Origin: Atrichornis clamosus
Lineage: Eukaryota; Chordata; Aves; Passeriformes; Menuridae
DNA length: 64,000 nt
NCBI GenBank assembly: GCA_013400975.1
Contig: WBMZ01000270.1
Span: 62,001-126,000, forward strand
Reading direction: 5' to 3'
Under the pieces are notes generated by a model. That model made no database searches and was not told the origin of the DNA. It saw nothing but the letters and a program-made list of their open reading frames with translations. Position 1 is the stretch's first letter, and every line of letters begins with the position of its first letter. Below are positions 1-10,729 of the stretch, one piece after another. Made by a program: the position numbers and the translations under genes.

Positions 1-3000
1 TTCTTAAAGATCAGGAAGGATGTATTCTTTCATTTTGGAAAAATCAAATAAAGGGAGAGTTGCCAGCTCAAAGCTTATGCTTAGCAGGAACACTTCTTTC
101 ACAGTGCAGATGCACAGCAGCAAATACAGTGACAATATTCTCCTCTCTCTGAACTTTATTGAATTATGTTTCAAAATTCTAATAAACGGAGGTTGTCTTC
201 AATCTAACCCTTCATGTGAGAACATAAAAGAAAAATAAAATCCTTTTGTGAACCTGGATCCTAAATTGCTATTCTCCTCTAAGAATGTGTGTAAGTTCCT
301 ACTCATAAAACACAAGAATAATCTTGACCACTGTCCCTATAATGACCTCAGTTTCTTCCATTAAGGTTCTTAAGAAATTCGATTAACACCAACCCACATA
401 TTCTAATTTTGTAGTGCTATAGGATGCATAGGATGCAATAGTATTACCACCCCCACACCTTCCCAATATTAATAAAATAATGTATGCAGCACTTATTATC
501 AGACTGGCTAGCAGAGTTTGGATCTTGTGATTTCCTGTTATGAGTATTAAATCACACATGAGTCCTCATTCAATAAACTTCAAGTTCCTGTTCAGTTTTG
601 ATAAATAGAGAATTACTCCAACTACCTTTTGGGATCCTAACAGGCCTTGGGAACAATCTCTTCTGCACAAATGCTCCTTACATCCATACTATTCACCTGA
701 GACAGTGGCTACTACTATTAGAAACGGCACTGTCTAAGGAGACTTTATTATATTTATACTTATTAGAAATTTGCAGCCAGTGATGCCGTCTTAAGAGGTT
801 TAATTATGTTAGCATTCAATAGAATTCTGCAGAGCTAGCTCTTCTCCAATTACTAACAACTTACAACTTTTATTATCATTTCTCGTCTAGAGGTCTGCCT
901 CATCAAGGTCAAAGCCCTTGCAGACTCATACTGTTTAGCCAGTTCTCCAGAAGATTCCCTAGATGAACATTTGGGTAAGTTCTGTAGTCCAGAAGAAACC
1001 AGGGCCAATTTTTGAACCCCTGAGATTTTCTCATAAGTACAAATAATAATATTCTAATGTTGTTTAGATGTGAATAGCTCCTACAGAAATATTTCAATCT
1101 TTAATGCTGCTAAACAACAAATAGAACGTGATGCTGCACACAGTGTTGTTGCATATCCTTACAAATTTCTTCATGATTGCTGATTATCGTTATGGTGTTA
1201 CATAATTGTACTTCAGAACATAACTTGCACTTACAAGTCTGAAACCCTATGATTCTGTAACATCAGTGTGTGCCACCTCTCCAGCAATCCCCTTTTCCCT
1301 CCCACTTGTGATGTGGGAGCACCTGGACCAGGCACAGAAACTGCTCAGAAGAACAACTATATCAGAGTTATGCAATCCATTAACTTTTCTCAGGACACCA
1401 GTGATTATTCTGTCCTCATTTTGAGGACTGCTGTGCTGACGAGAACAGCAACAGTAGTAATTGTTAACTATGTACTTTAATTTGCAGTAGCTAAGAAAGA
1501 AAATTAGAAAGAAGAAAGATTAAAAGAAGAAGACAAGTTTTTAAAATTTGTCAAAATATTAACTTTCTCTGTTCTGAGTATCTTTGGTCAGAAATAGCAT
1601 TGTCTCAGCTTAACATTAGGAAGAAACTCCAGAATCATGTATTCATACGTTAGGAAGAGGTGCTAGAAAAACTAATTGTCATAGCCAAAACCCTAGGGGT
1701 TCAAAATAAGGATTATGGGGGGTTTTTTCAGCCCTTCGATTTATAGTAAGCATCCTTTTTTTTGCCAAGTACCAAAATGCTTGATGTCAGAATCATCATC
1801 TATCTAATGGATATTAGTAACAATTTGCATAATATTGCTAAAAAATATTACATCTGAGGCCTTTCAGGGAATAAAAGCCTCAAATGCTTCCTATGGAACT
1901 GGAGTTTCTCTACAAATACCTAAGCAGCTCTGCAGCACAAGCAAGAAAAATGAAGTTTAATATCAAATTAAGAGCTGAGGGACAGGGGTCATTTAGCTGG
2001 ATTCCTGGACGAGGTAGTTTAAGGTGCAATAAAAATACATATTATTGCCAACTTTTTCTATTTTCAGTTTCTAAGGAAGTCTTTCTGCCCCATGTATTAT
2101 TTTGGTATAGAACAAATGTATGGCCAAAGATAAAGCCCTCAGTGAATGCAATTAAATTATGCAGAAAAAGCTACAGTTGCAGCTGATCCTTCAGTCATGA
2201 CACATTTGTGACAATCTCCTGTGGTGGGAGGAACATCCCTGCCCTTACTCTGGCCAAAGAATTGAATGAAAATTAAAAGTCAAAGCTCTAGACTAGTTAT
2301 CAAAAAGTCCAGTAATAGAATTATTTGTGGTATGTTTATTGCAATAGAATGTCAAAACTCACACTGAGTGCTACTTATGGTGAATTATTCAACAGATTTT
2401 ACCCAAGTGTGTGGTCAGAAGGACAAGTCATGTCACAGGGTTCACAGTGTTTAGGCTTTCTCAAAAACCAGGATATTTACACAAAACTCAGGAAAATTAT
2501 AGCCTGTGTATTTAGTTTAGAAGCTATAAAGTTAGTGTCATAATCTGTTCAGATAACTTTTTCATTAGGATGTGAGCAATTGTCTTCAAGATGCAACAAA
2601 AGCAGAAACTATTGCTAAAAAGAGAAATGTGATTTAAACATTAAAGAAAGTTCGAGCTCCAGTCAAGAAAAAACAGAGAAAGAAAATTCATCAGAAGTTG
2701 TTCTACAGTCTCTGAACAAAGCACAATTTACCCTAAATTACCCCAAAAGAATTTCATACTGGCAATAAGCAATTCTGATGTGACTTCAATACAATCTGCA
2801 CTCCCTGAGAATTCTAGTTTTCTCTAATTAAAGCAATGCATTTTCTTAACGATATTTCAGATAGCTATTTTAAAAAGTGTGTCTCTTGCATGGTGATATA
2901 GACTAAGTATGTGGTATAAGTGTATACCGCCTGTGCTAACAAACAGTTCAAATGTTAAAACTCCCAAGATTTAATTAGTAAAATCTAAAGCAAAGTAAAA

Positions 3001-3260
3001 AAAAGATATTACCTCATTACTGAAAATTCTAATAATATACATCCACTGTTATAATTTACTTCCAAAAAGCATAATTCAGCACATGCACAGCTATGTTTGA
3101 GTTGCATTTTTTGATATGTAAAGGAGCATTGCTAAAACAATGTATAACGAGGTAAAGCAAGAGACCAGCAATCATTGACTCAGATTTTCATTGCCTGCAC
3201 TTACAGGCAGTTTCAGGGGTTACCCCACTGAGCTTTTCATTTACACAACAGGAAAGACTT
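1..3260. other. AT-rich unique DNA, no gene seen
   Basis: I see no repeat family, RNA gene or convincing exon in this stretch. The longest open frame, 1884-2186 on the plus strand (100 codons), has no recognisable domain or coding-like composition and is most simply a chance frame. A purine-rich tract lies near 1494-1536. The short string CCTATGATTCTGT near 1246-1258 resembles a CR1 3' tail, but the sequence upstream of it does not match CR1, so I do not call it. Confidence 0.6.
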
Positions 3261-3264
3261 ACCC
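3257..3264 (-). other. Candidate 5' splice donor at the island's left edge
   Basis: Read on the minus strand this gives AGG|GTAAGT, a near-consensus donor. It lies just beyond the left edge of the CpG island. A leftward transcript starting near 3700 would have a first exon of roughly 450 bases ending here. An open minus-strand frame (3289-3705) stops 26 bases before the donor, so such an exon need not be coding. Confidence 0.3.
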
Positions 3265-3766
3265 TAAACTAAAGAATCATCAGAATTTTTAACTCGAACT
3301 GGAAAAATACCATGGAGGTATCAGTGAACAGCAGCTGCTGAAGTCAGCTGCGCTGGGACCCCCACCCTGCCCAGCACCCGGTGTCAGCCGCTGCCCCAGA
3401 GATGCCACAGCAGGTGGGGTTTCCAGCTCCCCCCAGCGCAGCCCTGCCTGGCCGTAGAAGTCTGAAACATGCCCCTGCCCTTTGCCCGGGGCTGGCGTTG
3501 CCGCCCGCGTTCCGCTCCCGCCGATGGCCGCGACACGCGGCGTGTCCGGCGGCAGCGCCCACAGCACGGACACGGGCGTGCAGAGGCTTTCCGCAGGTGT
3601 TGCCGCGGCAAACAAACACCCTGCCGTCGCTCCCCGCGTCCTGCCTGCCTCCCACCCTCTGCAGGGTTGCTGCGCCGCCCGGCACCGGCGCTGTCGTGTG
3701 GACAAATGTTCAATCTGCTCTTGGCGAGTTGCTCTTTTCCAACACTGAGTGAGATCCGGAGTGTGA

Positions 3767-3774
3767 TCACGTCA
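3767..3774. promoter_or_regulatory. CRE-like CREB/ATF site
   Basis: The plus strand reads TCACGTCA, whose complement TGACGTGA is a common variant of the cAMP response element. It overlaps a small perfect palindrome, GTGATCAC at 3763-3770. It lies just right of the CpG-dense core, the usual distance upstream of a start site if transcription runs to the left. Binding is inferred from the motif only. Confidence 0.4.
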
Positions 3775-3793
3775 CCCTATCCAGCCGGGTCTG

Positions 3794-3799
3794 CACGTG
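3794..3799. promoter_or_regulatory. E-box CACGTG
   Basis: This is a perfect palindromic E-box of the USF/MYC type, about 20 bases right of the CRE-like site. CRE plus E-box pairs are common in proximal promoters, but a six-base motif alone is weak evidence. Confidence 0.3.
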
Positions 3800-3862
3800 G
3801 AAGTCAGAACAGCCTGTTCCAAGGAGTGAGAAATACTGAAATGCCTTGTCTCGTCAGCTGGA

Positions 3863-3871
3863 GCGGTAAGC
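3863..3871 (+). other. Candidate 5' splice donor in the right part of the island
   Basis: The plus strand reads GCG|GTAAGC, with the intronic GT at 3866-3867. A rightward transcript from the CpG core would meet it a few hundred bases downstream. It is weaker than the minus-strand donor at the other edge. Both are listed because direction is unknown. Confidence 0.25.
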
Positions 3872-3969
3872 TCCCGAGGAGACCTGTGAAAAGATCTGGG
3901 TTTGCGAGAGTCAGAGGTTGGTGCAGAATGTGGAGAAAGTAGCTCAAAGCCAGTCCCCTCTAAAAACAA

Positions 3970-6800
3970 GCTACAGTTTTAGACAAAACCTCTGAATAAC
4001 TTGAGGTGTATCCGGCAGGCTGTAGCAGGGTGTGCATTTACTTCTTTGTGAACCTATGCCCAGTTTTAGGATAAAATTATAATCTCTTCAGATATTTTCC
4101 AAGTGTAAAACAGAAAAAATTGAAAAGCATGGTAGATAAAAAGTTTTAGAAGTATCGTGGAACATTAGAAAACAAGGATTAGGGAAAATTTAAATCTGCC
4201 AATAGGATGAAATGAAGCCTGACTAAAACCAGAAATAATAAGAAAGATTTTCAGATTTTATTAATAAACCAGATCAAATAAACTCTTTATGTGACTGAAA
4301 TGAAATTTGTTTCCACAGAGCCATCTGATACCAGGAGAAATCAGTGAGTGAAAACCCTCATGGCAGTTTTCCTCTCTCATTTGAGCAGAACTCAACAGCT
4401 GTGTTATTAAATTTATCATGTGGTAACTTATAATATATTCAGATTTCTGAAGTAAGTGTGCACCTCTCCATTAAATTAAATAAAAGCTTTCCTTGATTAT
4501 AAATTCATGAAGACAACAATTAGAGGTCATTAGGTGAGATAATTAAAAGTATTTTTAGTTGCCACACTTAGTTTTGAGGGAAGAAAGCAATTTTATACAT
4601 CTAGAAGCAGAGGACATAGTTTTGGACTTTAATTTAATGAGAAGAGAAACAAGCTTCACATGCCTTTTGAGTAGAAAGTAGATGGTAACTGATTAATTAA
4701 TACAGTTTAGCTGCACAAAACTGCACAGTGCAAGAATGCTGATTATACTTGTAGTGACACAGGGAGCAGGGTTTTAGAGATGGCTACTCCTCTAAAGAAA
4801 AAACTCCCCCGGTTACAAATATGTCACCATCAGAGGCTGCAACCTGCAGGCTTCCCTTGCTAATTGCTGTTGCCTTCTCCTCCTCCACACTGCCCTCGGT
4901 GCCTTCTGTTGCCACCTCTGCTGACCTGAGCAAGTGCTGCTGTTTGAAGAGGTTGGAAAAATAAAGAGGCCTTTTCTAGCTCAGCTTGTTTTGATTGCAG
5001 CAGTGGAGGAACCATTCATAGGATCCAGAGGTGACTTCCACAGGGTCTGGGTGAAGGTAGTAACTTGTCAAGCTTCTGGGGCTAATTGGGTCTTCCCCTA
5101 GCAGAAATTCACTTGGGCTCACTCCTCAAAGTCTGGTCTTGTACGAAGAAAGGTTTTGACACATAGGAACAAGAGAGCTTTTATTTCCCTCTGTCCCTTT
5201 TTTTTAATGTTTAGAACAGAGGTAAGAGATTTAAAAAGTAGTTTGGTTCTGCCCTAGAAATTTCCAGAAAAAAATATATGTTCATTGTAAACTACCCACG
5301 TGAAAACATTCAACATCCACCAGCTCTGCTTTTGTAAATCAGGATCATTGTCCACAGATAATGTGGATATTTTCATAACTAAATCCTGGAAAATACTATA
5401 AAGCTGACACTAAGCATAATGCTATAGAGACTCAGAGGTCTCTTACATGAGATTTCCTGTTAAAAATATACTACCGAAGATTTTATTTCTCTTCTACATC
5501 ATTATAGTAGATGATACAGAATTATCAGGAAAGAATAAGTAAAATAATATCCAGCTGTTTGTTTACTGAAAACTAGTAGCTTGAGTGATGTGACTTTTGA
5601 GGAGTTCACAGAACTGCAAGAGAAAAATTACAATTAAGGAAGTGCATTTTTTTATTTTTTCCACTTAAATAAACCAGGGCTCATTTAATCCCTATCACCT
5701 TGTACATTATCTGATGTGGGGGAAACTACAAACAATTAAAACATAGGAAAAAGTGGAGAAGCATGAACCAGATTAACAGACTTTATGTACTGTAGGCAAA
5801 GGGAGAAGCAGGAAAGAATCAGATAGAATTCATTTTATTTTTAATTTAGTAATATGTGTTATGAAATATAGAACTGACAAGAAAAACGTGGAAGAAAGCA
5901 GTAGGGAGAGGAGGATTCCTTGCACAGCTGATTGCTAGAGGTGTCTTTCAGAGTAGTCTCACTCTGATCATGTTGAAGACCAGAGGTAGCCTAAATGGTT
6001 TTTGTTCTGTTAATAATTTCCTGATCCACACCACTTCCATATTCTCTCTAAAGTACACTTAATCTAGGAAAAAAAAAAAAGTCTGAAACATGCTGGCCTT
6101 AATTTGATGAACTTCAGCAGGTATTCATGCCTCTGATTCAGATCACATCCTTCAGTGGTTTCCTGATTAGGGATATTACCTGAACGAGTCCTGGTGAGCC
6201 TGTTTCTTTCTCAATCATGCATGCATGGTAGTTGTATGCAGCCTTGTTTCCCCAAAGGGAGCATCAGGACATTCCTTTGGGCTGTCACACCTTTGGAAGG
6301 CTCTCCTGTCTGCCCAAGGACCCTCTGCACTAACGAGGGATGGAAGGGAAGCACATAGGAACAGGCAGGGACATTTATGCCAGAGGTTTTGCAGGGAGTC
6401 ATAGGGGAGAGCAAATATCTACCCACATGAAGGCTCTTAGTATGGGTCAGTCAGGTGAGAGAGGAAAGATGATTATCTCAGGGTCAGGAATCCCCTTTTA
6501 AAGGGGACTCTCCATGTGATCATCAGTACTGTGTCCCAGATTACAAGGCATGAGTCCAGGAGTGTGTTGTTTCTCATCTGAGACATGTGCTAGATTAGAT
6601 GAATCATCATGAGAAATGTTTGTTTCTCTCCACTGAATGTAAAGGTAAATCGATTTGGACTTCAATATTCCATAGCAGATGTTTATTTGTTGATAAGACC
6701 TTTATTGATTTATGGTTTAGCTGGTGACTGAAGACTGGAAAGGGTCACTAAAACTGAGTTAAAAACATGGGATTCATTTTTCAAACATTGTAAAGTCAAG
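3970..6800. other. AT-rich unique DNA, no gene seen
   Basis: No repeat family, RNA gene or convincing exon is visible. A somewhat GC-richer patch at about 4800-5160 and another at about 6200-6430 contain no motif I can name. Open frames here are short and chance-like. Confidence 0.6.
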
Positions 6801-6805
6801 ATTGT

Positions 6806-6962
6806 TTTCCCGTGGTGGTCACTGGTGAGTGATCTCTCCCTGCCCTTATCTCTACCCATGAGCCTTTGGTTATATTTCTCTCCCATGTCCAGCTGAGGAG
6901 GACAGTGACAGAGTGGCTTTGGTGGGCACTTGCCTTCCTACCAGGGCCAGTCCATCACACAG
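6806..6962 (+). mobile_element. Degenerate LTR 3'-end fragment, avian endogenous retrovirus type
   Basis: The run from the direct-repeat-like TGGTGGTCACTGG through CAGCTGAGGAGG and GGCTTTGGTGGGCACTTG to CATCACA closely resembles, from memory, the 3' end of an LTR that recurs in many bird genomes. That end carries CTCTCCC..GTCCAGCTGAGGAGG..GGCTTTGGTGGGCACCTGG and finishes in a CCA-rich CA terminus. Many substitutions suggest an old insertion. I see no matching 5' portion or target-site duplication, so the left boundary is approximate. No retroviral genes flank it. The family is unnamed because I could not search a library. Confidence 0.45.
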
Positions 6963-6969
6963 AGGGAAA

Positions 6970-9900
6970 GTAACCCGGTAATGTCAGACCATTGATTTGA
7001 GTGATGCATTGGTCAGGACTCTCTCTTTACTCTTTGTTCTCAAATATGCACACGCATTTTACCTTAGAAATAAAAGAGGATCCTGTTTTCAAGTATAGTT
7101 CCTGGCAGGGGGATTGGGGAGGGGGAAGGAGAAGGACATTTTATGCCATTTATTGCATTTTTTTCCATATTTAAAGCACCCTCGAATTGCAAAGATTAAT
7201 CTTGAAATTGTCAACGTTTTTGTTTTTCCAAAGGCAAAAGGGACCATTAAAATGCACATTTAGAATAAATGAATCAAGTTCGCCTGCAGACCTACTGTGG
7301 ACTTTATAAATGATTAGTTTTGTGGTGTTCTAAGCACTGACTTTCAGTTTATTGAAATGCTAATGAAATTTTGATTATAATATAAAATATCATTTTTTCC
7401 TCTATAACATTATTAATGCCATTTCAGAGACTAATGTTGCAACCAAAATGCTTCATTTTTCATTAATCCTCCAGTTCAGTGCTGAATTTACTTATAAATC
7501 TCCCCCTTTAGTTTCTGTCTCATTGCTCCACTGAGTTTAAATTGTATCCAAAATTTTATGACAGCAGAAGTATATTACTGCTATTAAAATATCAATGAAA
7601 CAACCTCCAGCACCATTTTCACCATTGTTTGTACCACACTGCAAGGTACAAGGACCAGAGTGGGCATAGGCCCTTCTGTGATTTAACTGTGCACAGGGAG
7701 AATTCAGCCACAGTGTTTGAACAGAAAGATTTGGTAGCGTTAATCAACAAAACAAGAACAAAAGCAAAGTGGATACTGAATCCCATTAATCATGAAAATA
7801 ATTTTCACAGTACCCTTTTCTCCCCCTGTCCTGTCACTGATAGACCATGTAATGAGGATTAGTTTTGTTGCCAGGTCTGTATTATCTCTAGTTCTGCAGT
7901 TACCATCAGCATCTAAGTTGCTGCCAGTTGTTCTTTAAGAAACCCAAGCTACTGTTTGTCACGTATTTTTCTCTCATACACTCTCTAGGCCAAGGAAATG
8001 TGGATGAAAGTGTGCTTAAGTCTAGAAAATTGAACCTTTCATCAGAGGAGGATGACATTCTTCCCTGTACTGGGTGTTTAATTTGGATGCACGTTGCACC
8101 TTTCAGAATTATTACCTGCTATAAATCCCACTGCGGAGTTAGCAATGTCAATGCAGGTTGATAATGGTTTTAGCTGTCTTCCATGTCCTCAGAGTGAGCT
8201 TGGGGGAAAAAGTTACATTTTGCTAGATCTGTTTCAGTGTTTTCTTCCCTTTAGAGAGGTCTGACTTCTTACTTTTCTCTGACTTATTTTTTCCCTGACT
8301 CTCTCTTATTCCAGTGAAAATTGCTTGAAAACCCAAATCTATGTGGGAGATGAGAAGGTCTGTGTGAGTCATGATTTGATTATCAAGACTTGCATATCAA
8401 CACAATGATTCACCAAACTCCTTGACTTCTAGTTCTGTGGGTGGAGTCTTTTAGCAGCTATTGATACTTGATTGTTCCCCACGCCACCTTCTTGAGCAAC
8501 AACTAATTTGAGCTACACATGCACACAGCTAAATATTCTGATGAGCTCAGTCTGTTCTAGATTTAGTTAAGCTCACTATCATGTCAGTAAAACTGGAGTA
8601 TTGCAATACAAGGAGTATTTTTACAGAATGCAGTGCAGTTTTGCAATATGCACAGTATATCTCAGATTCTGAATTTAAGTTTTTCCTGCATATATTAATG
8701 AATAGATAAATATTACCCTGATATTGCTCATTTTTATTGTGGGATGTATTGTGAAGGTAAAGGATATTTAATGGAGGGATATTCTTTGTCTATCGTCTAA
8801 GTCAGAAATTTGAAAGGTTTTTGCAACAGTAAAGAATTAAGAGCATCTGTTTTTCAATTGCATTAAGTCTAATAGTCTAATAGGTGTATAGGGCACTTCA
8901 TGCTAACCTGGCAATTTAGAACTCATGTTAATGCAAAATTCGAACAGGATTTGTGTTTTAGCAACATGAAAAAGTAATATTTGGTTATTTTTTGTTGTTG
9001 TTGTTGCTCAAAGGATTTCTTTATAAAAACTAATAAATGGTATCACTGATGCACCAAATTTGTCCTTCTAGAGCTTTCAAGGTTCTGATTTAGGTTTATG
9101 CAAAAGTATTGAAACTGCCACTGACCTGAGATAGTAGAGTCACTTTGCTGCTAACAACTATAGGATATTATTTATGTTGTTGTTATCTGGGAGGGAGAGC
9201 ATATTTCCAAGATTAAATGCCAAGGCATGGAGTTATTGCAGAGAACATTACCAACTTTATTTTTCAATGTAAATCTTTCATCTATGCATGGTGAATTACT
9301 GGGCAGCTTTTAATCTTTTTTTATTTCAAAATACGTTGAATGTAAGTGATCATTCTTTGGTATTTTTCCTTTCTGTTCCTCATTCTTCCGTTCTTGCACT
9401 GTGCTGTACTCTCAGTAGTAACTCCTGTCTTGCTTACAGATTTTATTCAGCAACTGCATTTCATAGGACTTCATGGATATCTGGAACTGGGCACACAGGT
9501 GTTTGTCTCGGCAACCCAAATAACCAAGGGATTCATGGGAATGAAAAAAAAGGAAACCTGCCATGGTGGTGATGGGCCTGCTTATACCCCCAGCATAGTC
9601 TTGCAGCTGCTTTGCACTCCATGAACAGGGTTCTGAAGGAATTGTACCCCTACTCACTCCACCAGCTTTTACAGTCTCTCTGTTCTGTGACTGTATTCAG
9701 ACAAAAAACCTGTAGTCTACCACTGGCATTTCCTGCACATAAACAAAATCCCTGATTCTCTATAGCACACATATGATTTCCCTTCCACCTTGCTTAGTCC
9801 TGTCCTAAAGCATTATCCTAAGGACCATGTGAACCACGGAAGTTTTCCCCATGCTAATGTGATCCTAGAGAATATATAACTGTGTCTTTAGAATTAGCCT

Positions 9901-10640
9901 CCATGGTTTTGCTAGAGCAATAACTGCACTGGTACTGAAACCAGAGAAGAAAGCTGCAAATCAGGACAAATTAGGAAAGAAAGCAGGTAAAAGGACAAAT
10001 CAGGGTAGGCTATTACAAGCCTGATAACATAATTTTGAAGAGTTTCAAAATCATGATTTCATGAAGAGGGAAATGGTGATGAAAGAATTTGATGGAGTGT
10101 TGAAGTTTGAGGGGAAAAAAAATCTGGTAGATATTTAATAACCCACCCTAAAATCTACTAACTTGGAGTGACCAACAGTGTATGTCCATGTTTGCAGGAG
10201 ATACATTAAAAGACAGGTAGTGAAGATGAATTCTGAGGAGAGAAAATAAGTAACATGTGGCCTTTACTTTGAGGGCTAAAGTAGAAGAAATTCACACTAA
10301 ACTGAGCAACTCCTCCAACACAACAAAAAGGCACACAAGTAGATAAATAGATCAAAGGAATGGGATTGCTTTCCATGGCTCCTTCTAACATGTTAATTGT
10401 GTACACTACAGAACTTTATGGAGTTCTCTCAATTAAAGCCCAAAGAGTAGGCTGCCAGCCTCACATCTCTTTCTGACATATTGCTGTTACTGTTTTTAAT
10501 TGATAGATATCTGTCAATAAGTTAATTCCAAGAGCACTTTCTGCAGTGTCAGTAGCAAGAGTGTCAGTGTTCTGTCAACAGTGTAACTGCAGGAATGACA
10601 CACACTTGTTAATTCTGGCAGCACCGCACATGCAGGGAAT
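6970..10640. other. AT-rich unique DNA, possible conserved non-coding block
   Basis: No gene is seen. A G-rich run at 7108-7125 (GGGGG, GGGG, GGGGG with short loops) is the only notable composition change. The span 7140-7510 is smooth, very AT-rich and dense in ATTA/TAAT cores, which is the look of conserved non-coding elements; this is only an inference. A frame at 9346-9624 starts with a hydrophobic segment but matches nothing I recognise, and it overlaps equally open frames on both strands. Confidence 0.5.
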
Positions 10641-10642
10641 AT

Positions 10643-10719
10643 CTGAAACCTATCATATCATCCCATCTGGTCCCCCCAGTTAAGCAGGGATGGTATAAGA
10701 CAGTGTTTTAATGACAGAC
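10643..10719 (+). pseudogene. 5S rRNA-like relic (5S pseudogene or 5S-derived SINE head)
   Basis: From 10666 (TCTGG) to 10719 (AGAC) the sequence aligns without gaps to the middle of vertebrate 5S rRNA. By hand I count about 34 of 54 identical bases, including the block AG-T-TAAGCAGGG that covers the start of the internal promoter box A (usually AGCTAAGCAGGG). A CTGAA at 10643-10647 may match the CTGAA just upstream in 5S, with a few inserted bases between. The 3' end of 5S and a terminator T-run are not recognisable, and box C positions are largely lost, so it is not functional. A 5S-headed ancient SINE such as AmnSINE1 would look similar; I see no clear tRNA-like or Deu-domain part downstream. 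Chance similarity is not excluded. Confidence 0.4.
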
Positions 10720-10729
10720 TTTTACAAAG

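Larger units (their letters stand above)
3330..3960. promoter_or_regulatory. CpG island, candidate promoter or first exon
   Basis: This is the only CpG-rich block in the window. By eye there are about 30 CpG dinucleotides between roughly 3485 and 3705, while the flanks are AT-rich and nearly CpG-free. Overlapping long open frames on both strands (for example 3469-3942 plus and 3289-3705 minus) follow from the low stop-codon density of GC-rich DNA and match no protein family I know. A CRE-type site (3767-3774) and an E-box (3794-3799) lie on its right side. Strong splice-donor-like sequences sit at its left edge on the minus strand (near 3262) and inside its right edge on the plus strand (3866). 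In vertebrate genomes such islands usually mark transcription start sites. Direction and product cannot be told from sequence, so a lncRNA promoter, a distant first exon or an unmethylated enhancer all remain possible. Confidence 0.6.

Noticed and set aside
1246..1258. CCTATGATTCTGT, like a CR1 3' tail
   Set aside because: Too short, and the upstream sequence has no CR1 similarity.
3289..3942. Several 88-157-codon frames on both strands of the CpG island
   Set aside because: GC-rich DNA has few stop codons, so overlapping open frames on both strands are expected. None resembles a known protein.
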